From Theristus sp. LFF4_11 (lineage: Eukaryota > Nematoda > Chromadorea > Monhysterida > Xyalidae): a stretch of 64,000 bases of DNA. The stretch lies in contig JASANC010003988.1 in assembly GCA_030248135.1 (NCBI GenBank), forward strand, positions 1 to 64,000, read 5' to 3'. Numbering within the stretch: the first letter of the stretch is position 1; the number at the start of each line of letters is the position of its first letter. A program made the translations under genes and the position numbers. Under the pieces are notes generated by a model. It searched no databases, was not told the origin of the DNA, and worked only from the letters and a program-made list of their open reading frames with translations. Positions 23,121 through 35,100 of the stretch are shown here, one piece after another.

Positions 23121-26100
23121 TTAAAAATGTTGGCTAGCGCTTGTAAAGATCCCGGAACGCGATCCCTAAAAAATGGTGTTAGCTGACACTTTAATCGCCG
23201 TATAATTTAGATTTAAAATTTGAAATACAATTTTGAAAAAAATTGATGTCAATTATATAGCGTTGAAAATAAAGAACTGATTACCGATAAACCAGCGGGT
23301 CCAAGACTGGCAGCGCTGCGATTGCGCGCACGCATCTTTGACAAGCCGTTTTCAGCCATATCTGCACGCTCCTCTGCGTCCTCAAGCTGATGCTGCAGCT
23401 GGCGGTATTTTTGTAGATTGATGGTTGCCACTTCCTCCTACAAATTGTATCCCAAGCTGCTACTTAATAGAAACCTGTGTACAGTATGCGGATAATGCAA
23501 CAAAAACTATTTATACCGCTTCTTCGACTTGTTTCTTGGAAATCTTCAATTTCTGCTGAAGTTTATCGACTAGCTCATTAAGGCGATCGGAACTCTTTTT
23601 GTCTTCGTCAATCTAGGATGTAAGTTTAAAATTAAAAATTTAAAACTTTTATTATTAAAGCAACTATGAAAAAAACAAGAAAAGCAACTACAAAGCAACA
23701 ATTATTTAAAAACTAAAAAACCTGGAATTGCAATTCTTTGACGCGACGCTCAAGTTTAGAAAAGTTTTTCAACGATTCCTGGTGACGTCGCTGCTCACCG
23801 TCAACTTCGGTCTCCAGTTCACGGATTCTGCTTTCGAGTTTTGCAATAACCTAAAAAATACAGTTGCTTCTTTGCTGCAGACTGGCGTTAAGGATATCAG
23901 GTTTTTTGAACAAACCTTTTTGCCGCCCTGTAATGCAGCAGCTTCAGCTTCGTCGAGACGTGTCTGCATTTCCTGTAAATAAGTTTTGTTGTAGACAAGT
24001 GTCAAAAAATCTAAACACAGCTGCAGAAATACCAAAGTATTTGATTTGATTTGCTACTGCAGTACTTTGATTTGTTGCTCCATTCCTTTGCGCATGCGTT
24101 CTTGATGCATCGAGTGTTCCTGCTCTTGACGGAGCTCCTCAGCCAGTCGGGCGGCATCGGCCATTGCTTTCTTTGCGTTTTCGTCAGCCGATTTGAGCTC
24201 GTTCAGTGCATCATCCAAGTCAACCTGTAACAAATGAAAGTTTCAAAATGATTCTTGTGTGTATCACTGATACCGATTGACATTTACCCTGAGCTGTTGC
24301 AGTTCAGTATCTGCTTTTCTCTTTGCTGCCGCTAAACTGGCGTTTTCTGCGGCAAGGTCGTTCGATTGCACACGTGCTTCTTCGGCATCGTATTCGGCTT
24401 GTTTGCGCAGACGATCAGCCTGACACAGTTGTTTTTTTGATGGTTAAATTTTTTAACTACTGTTGTCGTCTATTAAGAAGTCGGTCATTACATACCTGTG
24501 ACAGCGCAGTCATATTTTCGTCCTTTTCTGCTTGAAGTACTGTGCACCGACGTTCACTGTTGAGCAACGACTCTCGAATCTAGAACAGAATTTACACCGA
24601 ACTCAATGAAACCTACAGTAAAAATAAAACGTATAATTGGTTAAACTTTTGTGCTTCGAAAACAGTATTGCTTAAAACAATAAAACCTAATTATCTAAAA
24701 ATGCGAGAGACGCATATAAAAGGAGGAATATGGCTTTGTGTAAGCAGTGAGAGACTTGGCTCGACAGCTCTTTTCAAGTCTCTGATGTGGTACACACGGA
24801 TACAAGTACACAAGAGTAATATTTTTGCGCCGCGTTTGTTTTGCTGAAAAGCGAAAAAAGCTTCAAAATTATTTTATAATTGTCCTCTCAAGTTTAGTCT
24901 GAAGTCACAGCGAAATTCTGTAACTCTGTGCAAAACACAACAATCAGAGACTGCGATTGCAAAACACTGTTGCATGTAGCATTATCGTTGCTAACGTAGT
25001 GTACGCACCGCTGTGTACACACCAGCACCAGTGACGAAAAGGTGTTGTCTTCCGTTAATTTTCACCATTTTTTACCAAACTCTTGTTGATTTGCGTGGGA
25101 GTATGAATGTAGGCTAAACCGTCCGTCCCGTGAGCCATTGTCTTTGCCACAGAAAGGGACATTGAGTAAACCAATGCCTCTGCGATACGCTTTGTCCTGG
25201 GCAAACCAGTGTCAGCGATCTAAAGTCTGATTGTTATTTCAGTTGTTTTAGCTTTAGTGGTCGCTCGCTAAATTCCCGAAATACCGCAAATGTGAAAGTT
25301 TCATTTGTCTACAATGTACGAGTACGAGGGTTGCCATGTGCAACCGAAATAGTGAATAAACGGCGCAAAAATATGGCTCTTATGTACTTGTATCCGTGTG
25401 TACCACATCAGAGACTTGAAAAGAGCTGTCGAGCCAAGTCTCTCACTGCTTACACAAAGCCATATTCCTCCTTTTATATGCGTCTCTCGCATTTTTAGAT
25501 AATATTCTGACTTTTAAATAAGTCCCGAAGGTCGAACCAAATTCACATCTCGTTGGTCACACATTCTTCTAAACCCCGGATACCTCAGGGTTTTCATTTT
25601 TTCGCTTTTTGGGCCGATTTCGCCTATGCTATTTCTACGGCCGATTCGCCCGACATCGTCACGATTCAGTATCTAGAGTTGCTCACATAAAAAACTAACC
25701 CAAAATTCGTGATCAGCGCATTGAATTACCCTGGAAAACACCCTTTTCTTGTTTTTCGTTCCTGGACCGCTTCGCCAATTTCCACTGCCGATTCGACCGA
25801 AATCGTCTCGATTCAGCATCTAGAGTTGCTCACGTAAGAAAACTAACCCAAAATCCGTGATCAGCGCATTGAATTACCCTGGGAAACACTCTTTTCTTGT
25901 TTTTTGTTTCTGGACCGATTTCGCCAACTTCCACGGCCGATTCGCCCGAAATCGTCACGATTCAGTATCTAGAGTTGCTCACATAAAAACTAACCCAAAA
26001 TCCGGGATCAGCGCATTGAATTACCCTGGAAAACACCTTTTTCTTGTTTTTCGTTCCTGGACCGATTTCACCAACTTCCACGGCCGATTCGCCCGAAATC

Positions 26101-29100
26101 GTCACGATTCAGCATCTAGAGTTGCTCACGTAATTAAACTAACCTAAAATTCGTGATCAGCGCATTGAATTACCCTGGAAAACACCCTTTTCTTGTTTTT
26201 AGTTCCTGGACCGATTTCGCCAATTTCCACGGCCGATTCGCCCGAAATCGTCACGATTCAGAATCTAGAGTTGCTCACATAAGAAAACTAACCCAAAATT
26301 CGTGATCAGCGGATTGAATTACCCTGGAAAACACTCTTTTCTTGTTTTTCGTTCCTGGACCGATTTCGCCAACTTCCACGGCCGATTCGCCCGAAATCGT
26401 CACGATTCAGCATCTAGAGTTGCTCACGTAAAAAAACTAACCCAAAATTCGTGATCAGCGCATTGAATTACCCTGGAAAACACCCTTTTCTTGTTTTTCG
26501 TTCTTGAACCGATTTCACCGATTTCCACGGCCGATTCGCCCGAAATCGTCACGATTCATCATCTAGAGTTGCTCACTAAGAAAACTAACCCAAAACCCGT
26601 GATCAGCGTATTGAATTCCTACGGACTAAACATTTCTCCTATTTTTCGTAGCTCAGACAAAATTTGTAAGAGTTAAAAACTGATACCCAGTCAAAATGCT
26701 ACCAACTTTAAAAAATGCTTAATTTTGACACAAAAAAATGCCCGGGCAAAAAAATAAATTAAATTTTCAGAATCTACGGATGAAATTACCCTAGGAAACA
26801 TTTTTGTTCAACTGTGAAAGTGTCCCAGCTAAAAATTGAAAGGGCGAACACTTGAAACCAGGTAAAAACCCTTCGGTTTTTGAAAAATGCCCATTTTTTA
26901 CCCAAAAAGTGGGTCGGGGCAAAAAATTAACCCATTTTTCCAAATCTGCGGATGAAATTACCCCAGGAAACATTCTTGCTAGACTGTGAAAGTGTCGCAG
27001 GTAAAAATTGAAAGGGCGAACACATATGATTACATATCAGAAAAAAAAATAGAAACAAAAATAAGTAACATAAATTTCAGAATAGGTTTTTCGTGTCTAC
27101 AGCGTATGAAAAGTTGTCCGATAAAATTTTTTTCGCGGTTCCAAGCACAACTTTGGGTGTTCGTTTCGTGTGCACAGGAGCAGGTTTGTAGCTTATAGTA
27201 TGCTCGCTGGAGGCAGCGAGCAAATTTGAAAAAAGCGCGCGAGGGAATATTCAGCCATATAATGCGTGATGCGCTCTCCGCTCGCTGCGCTCGCTCGCGC
27301 ATCCGCATGATAAATATGTGCATGTATGTGGAAACACATAAGGATTACCTGATCCCGTTGACGATGTTCGTCTTCAGCCTGCCGCTGCAGTTCTTTGACT
27401 TGTTCCTGGCATGTACGAAGATTTGTTTGCGCATCCAAATTTGCTTTGTTTGCGTGGTCAAGTGCAATTTCGAGGTCGTTGATATCAGATTCTAACTTCT
27501 TCTTGACACGCGCAAGTTCACCACGTGCTCGCGACTCAGACTCAATGCTGGCCTGAGTAAAACATTAAAAACATCAGAACAATAAACAGTTTTTGCAATG
27601 CCAGACATTCGTATTCATTTTTTAAATCGTTTGACTGATTGTAATGAACACACGCGAAGAGTATGAAAAACAAGACCTGCATGGAATCAATTGAACGCTG
27701 ATGATTTTTCCGAGTGTTTTCAAATTCCTCTTCCTTCTCCTGGATTCGACGTTCGATTTCCGATCGAACTTGAGTAACTTCCGTTTGCGCCCTGATCACC
27801 TTTGACTCTTCTGATTCTAATGCTGCTTCTGCTTCGTCAAGTGCAGCCTACAGTTAAGTATCGATTACATGTATTAATAAATTAACTAATATTAGTATTA
27901 ATTGACTGTTTAATGAGATTTGTTTCTTACATGAAGTTCTTCTTTTTCTATCTCCAATCGGCGGACCATTTTCTGCATTTCGGCCATGTTACGCCCGCCC
28001 TCGCCAAGTTGATCAGTCAAATCTTTAATTTCTTGGGCTAGGTTCTTGTTCTCTCGCCGCAATGTTTCCATCTGCAAAGCGCTAGCTTCGTTGATAATTG
28101 AAACAATCAATTTAACCGCATTGATATGTATGGTCCAAATGCTATTGCACCACCAGCAACTGTGCAGGGACCGAACACTCAGCATACCACACACGAACCT
28201 GCTCAGCTAACTCGTCACTCTGTGTTTGCATCTTGAATAGTTCTGTGCTCAAATTTCGACAATCTCGTTGCGTGCCATCAAGATCATTTGCTACTGTATC
28301 ACATTTATGTTTCCACTCTTCCAGAATCTTATCAAATCCTTTTTGTTTTTTCTCCAATTGAGATGCATAACCTTGGTTGCGTTCAACTTCAAGCTGAAAA
28401 CAAAAACTGCATATTGTTGCTGTATACTTCTAACAAGAGCCATCTGAACAATTTTAGTTAAAAACTGTTTTAAAGCACAAAGAATCATACATGAGCATCG
28501 TCGATTTCTTGCTGCAATCTACTCTTAGCCTTTTCAAGGCTGACAATTTTAGCGTTGGCAGCATCAAGCGCTTCGAGACGTTCATTTACTTGTGCTTGTA
28601 ATTTGCGTTTTGCGTCTTCGAGTTCTTCCGCTTTCAACAATCCTGTTGACAGATGTTTGCATTTTGAAATGTCTGATAGATATGGTTTTATTTCTGCAAC
28701 CAAATCTATACCTTCGCTTTCGAATTTGCTGCGCCATTGCTGGATTTCAGCGTTGCATTTGGACAACTGTCGAAGTAGCTCGTTTTTGTGCTCTAAGATC
28801 TCATCAATAGATTCTTTGCAAGAGTCAATTTCGTGTTCAAGATTTTTGCACTGAGCCGAAAGTCCTTGGCGTTCCTACAACAAAAAAAATCTCTACTAAA
28901 AATTGTAAACTTTGTGAAGAATACCTGTGTTATTTTAGAACTTTTTTGCTAATACTGTGTTTTTATATGCAGTGGAATAACATACTCGAGCTTCATCGTC
29001 TGCCCAATGTTTTGAGTCTTCGATTTGGCTAGTCATTTGACTCTTCAATCTGTTCAACACTTGACACTGAAAAACAAATTGCTTGAGATTCATGCGGAAT

Positions 29101-32100
29101 GTTTGAATCATTGTTTGTTTTATTCATAATTCATTATCAATTATTGATATCAAGTTGTCAAAAAATTGTTGGGAAACCTACGTTTGCTTCAATTTCTTCA
29201 ATCTGTCGAGTCATGTCGGCGTTTTCGGCATTCAAACGAGTTTTTAGAGAATTTAAATCTTGTATCTGACGTGACGCTTCATCTGCTTTTGCTTGCATTT
29301 CAGCAAGCTGGGCTTCAAGTTGTTTAGCCTGCTTGTCAAGATAAACTTTCTGTTTTGATTCGGAGTCTGCCTGCGCATGTAGATCATCTAATTCTCGTTG
29401 CAGATCAGCCATTTCTTTGTCCAGCCTAGTAAAAACATGTTTGTGTTCACACGTGTTAACAAAGTGTGTAATTGGTTTAAAACATTTGTCATGTGCAGAC
29501 ATACTTGGCTTTTGTTTTAGCCAGCGAATCCAACTGATCTCCCATAGCGCCCACAGCTTCGTTGTGCTTTTTCCGCAGAGCACCAAGCTGTTGGTCATGG
29601 TTCATGTGAGCTTCTTCCAGCTCACGACGTACTTTAGCAAGCTCAGCGTCACGCTTCTTACTCACCTGGTCAGTGCACGCTATTGATGTATTTAGTAAAT
29701 GAGTAAAATAAAAATAGCTATCATTGAATGTTAACAAAGAAGACAATGGCACAATGATTATTTACATCAACTTGTGCCGCGGTGGCACCACCAGCTTCGT
29801 CAAGACGTTCAGCAAGTGCCTCGAGCTCACGTTGAAGCTCAGCTTTTGCACGATCGGATTTTGTTCGTCCTTGGCGTTCGGATTCAAGTTCTTCTTCGCA
29901 TTCGGTCATGCGCGCTTGCAAATCTTTTATTTGCCTTTGGAGCTTGGCGACCAAAGAAGCTTCGTCTTCACGTCGGGCACTTAGTGATTGCAGCTCAGAT
30001 TCCCGCCTTTGAACAATTTTCAATTGCCGGTTGATTCAATTTTTTTTATTTATCAAGTGAGCAAGCAAAATATGGTATTTGACATTTTAACATACATTTT
30101 GATTTTAACCATTTAACCATGTACAAACGCACAAAACCCTAACTTTTTAAGCGTAGACTCCAGATCCAGTTTTTGACGACTCGTTTCATCAATCTTTTCT
30201 TGCATCAGTTTGAGATCCGCTTCCACTTTGCGTCGTGCTTTCTCGGTGTCCTGTTTTGTTGTGAAAAAACTCTGCGTACGGATCTTGCAGGATGCAGGTG
30301 CAATATAATTTATAAGGTATTTAACTGACCGCTCGGATGCGTTTCGCACGTTCAAGTTCGTCTTCAAGATCATCAAGCTTTTGTTCAGCTTTAGCTTTTG
30401 CTCTGGACAAATGTGTTCCCTAAAATGCAATCATATGTAATGTAAATCAACTATGTGCAAGTTACAATATTGCCCATAATAAAACCATGCATCTAGTCTC
30501 ATTCAGTGACTAACCTTGTCCTCTTCACCTTGAAGGTCATCTTGCAATTTACGGTTGTTTTCTTCCATCTGTTTCTTTTCTTTGTTCAGTTTTGCGATTG
30601 CCTCATCTTGAGCAGCGATTTCATCCTGACATATTAAACATTTTTAGTTATATTAAAGAGATTGATTGATTCTTCTGTTAGAAGTTTTGTTTAGTTTTAA
30701 AAACCAAAGTTTGTTTTTTATTATAAACAATGAAAATTTTTATATTCACCTGCAGTGCACGTATCTGCTCTTCTTTAGCGAGTACATCATTCTTCGACTT
30801 ATCGAGACCGGCGTTCATGTCTTCAATTGCTCGTTTTGTGTTTGAAAATTCTTCTTGAGCCTTTTTTTGCTGACGTCCAGCTTCTCCAGCTCGTTCTTCA
30901 AGCGAGCTATTACGGTCGCTCAGTTCCTGTTTTGTTGCATAATTTCTGATTAAAATTGACGTACTGATTAATAAAAAGAAACGAAAATTAACTTTTTAAT
31001 ATATTGGACTATTGGTGGTAGGTAGTTTGTAAAAAACTGCTGTGAATAATATTGTCTGAAATGAAAAAAAAACACTAATCTAAACAAAGGGCACTGAATA
31101 TGGATACCTGAATCTGTTTGGCAAGCGCCTTGTTTTCTTCTCCAAGCTGCTCAGCCACTGCCATGCGTTCATTAACACCATCTTTACCTCGGTCAAGTCG
31201 TCGTTGTACTTCATTCCGACCTTCCAGAAGTTCATCACGCTTCTTCTCTTGCTCTTTACGTTTTTCTTCAACGAGCAGCAACTCTTCTTCTTTTTCCTGC
31301 AACCGCAAACTTTGTTGAGAAACAATCAGGGCATTTCAACGCTTCTGTTGTTTTGGTTTTTGCTTACTTTCAACATCTTTTCCATTTTTGCTTGCTCCTC
31401 AGCCATTTTTCCGGATTTCAAATTTGGCTTGATCATGCCGTAACATTGATACCAGGCCCAGTCACGAAGGATAGCCCAGTTCTTAATGTTACCCTGAATG
31501 GTCGTGAAACTTGACATTTGTTCAGCTCGAGCAGCTCCGTCAGCCTGTAAAAGTAAACACAGTGTTACCATGATATTGGAAGAAAGTGTTTTTTTAGTTT
31601 TCTGTGTCGTTCAATCATAGCGCGGTTTGTCATTGCGTGTACAGTTCCATTCCTTCAACAGAAAATTATCAGACCAAGAATACCCAGCATACAAGTCAAC
31701 AAAGTAACAAAAAGAAATAGCTCGAGGTCAATCTTCCTTATCACTGACCTGAGCGATGTACCAGCGGACGAGCGATTGAAACCGTGAAAGAATCAGCGAT
31801 AACTTTTCATCGCGCAAATCCTCCATTTTTGCGAGAATTCCAGCTTTGAAAAAAATTTTTGTATAGCCGACGCGGAAATTTTCCTCCGTAAGTTTGCCTT
31901 CTGCAACTAGTTTCTCCATGATACCCGCCGTGGCTCCCTGCAATAGATAATAAATAAGTAATGAAAAAAATCTGAGCGACTACATTGTCATGTTCGAAGA
32001 AAAAACTTAAAGACCATGTCATCATCAATTTGAGCCGCATCAGGTGCGAGAATGGCGTATCGCTGTTTGAAATCAGGATGTTGGGCACGGTTGGGAAAAC

Positions 32101-35100
32101 CTTTGCGGCAGATGCGGATGCCTTCAAGCACACCATTGCAGGTCAGTTGATTCATGACCAGTTCTGCTTCTAGCAAACCTGTAACACAACAAATTTTATT
32201 GCTTGAGTGGACTGTATTAAAGTTTGCAAAAAAACCCTTGCCAGATTTTTTCTGCTCGTTGGGAATTAGGCAACGGATGAAGTGCGGATGAGTGCTGTGC
32301 AACATGGTCATCAAATTGTTGAGACCTTCACGGTACTTCATGGATACGGTCATCATAGAACCGGACTTGCCCTTCTTTTTGCCGCCACCACCCTCTGCAA
32401 CCAGAAATGATCTTACTTTTTCATAATTAAAAAACGTTACCTGCTATACAATGTATGTTACGTACCTTTGGCGAGATCTTCAGCAGTTTGATAGCTTGCC
32501 CACGTGGTTTTAATTAATTCATTTCCATTTGCTGTTTTGAACACACCGACTACTGTCTCGTTCAATGGATCTTTGTTCTTTTCCAACCAGTTGGTCACAT
32601 TGTAACGCACCTAAAAAATTTTAAATGAACCTTGAAAAATATTGTTGTGAAGGTTGTTGACTCAAATACCTATACTTTTGCATGTTATTGAGCATCTCAG
32701 ACTAACCCGCAAGCGATGGGTAAAATTTCATCGACCAAAAAGAGCATCTTACCGTGCCCGCGTATTGGACAAGAGCAAAGTGTGCCTCAGCTTGCTTGCC
32801 CTTTGGTGGCTTCGGTTTCTCGAATTTTGGATGTTTGCCAAGGTAAGCGGCATTCAGCTTTTCAGCGTACGTCAGGTCGGTACCCTTTGGTACTACGCAC
32901 TCTTCGTCCAGCATTGAGATGACACCCATAGGCTGTTACAACAGACCTCTTGTTGATATTTAACATGTAGTACATTTGACAAAGAAACCTGATGGACAAC
33001 CAACCTTCTCAAGCAGTTCAATACCGGCAGCCAAATCAAGTCCAAAGTCAATGAACTGCCACACGATACCTTCACGTTGGTATTCTTCTTGCTCTAGTAC
33101 GAACATGTGATGGTTGAAAAACTGTTGCAGTTTCTCGTTCACAAAGTTGATCCACAGTTGCTCAAACGAGTTGAACTAAAAGAATTTTTATTTCCTGCGT
33201 TCGTAAAGATTTTTGTCTGTGAAAGCTGAATTAATGCAGAACTTAAAGGTGAGTGAAAAAAGTTGTACTCACATCAAAAATCTCAAATCCAGCAATGTCG
33301 AGCACACCAGAAAAAAATGCACGCTGCAATTCTTTTGCGTCAAGTGTCATGTTACACTTCATAACCAGCCAGTCAAACAGTTTGTCGTAAACAGCTTTGC
33401 ACATGGCTCCCTTAGACCAGTTGACTTGCTCTGCCGTCTGGCCTTTTGTCACCCATTCAGTGCCGACCTTCACACGTGGTTTACAGAATGCGTTAATTAA
33501 CGCATCCTTGTCAACGGTCAAGTTTTCAGCCACGCGCGTACTTTCTGCAAACAAGGACCAAATGAAGAAAACGACTTTTTCCAGAAAGAGCAAAGGCGAC
33601 AGCGTCGAACACTAATCAATAGTCTGCGCTTTAAACTTGTGGTACTATAACTTATTAGCTTAAAAATGTTATTTCCGGAAAAAATCTACTGTCGATCTCT
33701 AAACTATGGTCAACTAAAATAAAGACAATAGTGTTGACTTTTTTGTGCTTACGGTCAGTTGAGTCATCCTCCTCTGCCTGTTCGCCTCGTTGTTTGAACT
33801 TTGTGTCACCCAAATGCGTAATAGCTGCTGACAAGCGATATACATCATACTTCTCTTCAGGAGTAAAATTAAGAATGTCGAATGCTTCCTGAAATCAATT
33901 AATTTTTTTTCAGATTTTTAAAGTTAGAACGTTATTCTGTAAAACTCACGTCGGTCAATTGGAATTCCTCTTTGTCGTCAACGCCATTAATTGTTGTTTC
34001 AGCCTGGTTGACGTAGAAGTACTCTTTGGGACCCTTGTTCAGTTTCAGTTTTGCCTAAAATAGGAAAACCGTACTTTTTGCAAAAAAATTAAACGACGCA
34101 AGTACCGTTGTTCAGCTCGTTGCTCCTCATTGTTTTAAGAAAATTAAAATAACATGTAAAGCGAAGCAATAAAACTTCACTGACGCATAAGTCCGGCTGG
34201 TGTCCTGACATAATCTGGTAGAAGATATGGTAAGCACGCTCACCAGGCGCTTGTCGGATGACACGCGATTTTTCGAGCAAGTCTAAACAGGTTAGTAAAT
34301 TAGGTTTGCTTGTATGGTTTGTTTAGAGAAAAAGGACACAACCCGAGTAAGTTGCACTCACAGTGCTCGATGTCGCAACCAGCCACTCGTCCGTCCTTGC
34401 TGAAGTGGATGCGGATGAATTTGCCGAAACGAGACGAGTTGTTGTTTCGGACTGTTTTTGCATTGCCGAACGCTTCGAGCACAGGGTTCGTCTGAACGAT
34501 CTGATCTTCCAGACTAACTCCACCTTTCTTTTGTGCTATACCAGCTGCTTCTGCTTGCGCCGCACCGACAGACGCAAAGTAAGAAATGACTTTTTTGGTG
34601 TTTTCAGTCTTGCCGGCACCAGACTCACCAGTAATCAACATTGACTGACATTCGCTATCTAAAACATGATAAATTAAGTGCTTATGTTATGCATTAACTG
34701 TTTTAGTACAAAGTGGGCTAAAAGTGCAAATTTTTGCTCATGTTTGTCGCCAGTATATTGAGCCGCTATTTGCCACACACAGCATTTATGTCTTTTTTAA
34801 ATTCAAAATTCAGCTGAAACAATGAAACAATTACTCCATTCGACAAAATACAAAAAGGTTGTTTTTACATGCGTTCAAGTGCTACTCTAGACAAACATCG
34901 TTCAAGTTGTCATGCGGGTGTTCTAACCTGTCAACTTCTTTTTAGCTTTAGACTGATTTATTGCTAAAGTTTGTAGACTCGAAAGTTTCATGGTCTGGGG
35001 AAAACCCTGCAGCTAAAGCAAAAAATCGAATGCTCAGTACGACGGCGCCGCACATTTGAATTGCCGCGCAATCTATCATACGTTTTCTTTTCCTTTCACG

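Larger units (their letters stand above)
24691..27310 (-). mobile_element. Composite repeat A, inside the MHC-3 intron between exons 31 and 32
   Basis: Read on the minus strand it has the same order as copies B-D: GC-rich head (TCATGCGGATGCGCGAG..., 27310 downwards), a stretch related to the 172-bp repeat, the 149-bp satellite array, a linker (TGTCCGGGGTTTAGAAG is altered here), and the inverted-repeat element (24691-25502). It fills almost all of a 2.77-kb intron (24580-27348) in a gene whose other introns are mostly under 400 bp. No ORF of note. Confidence 0.75.
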
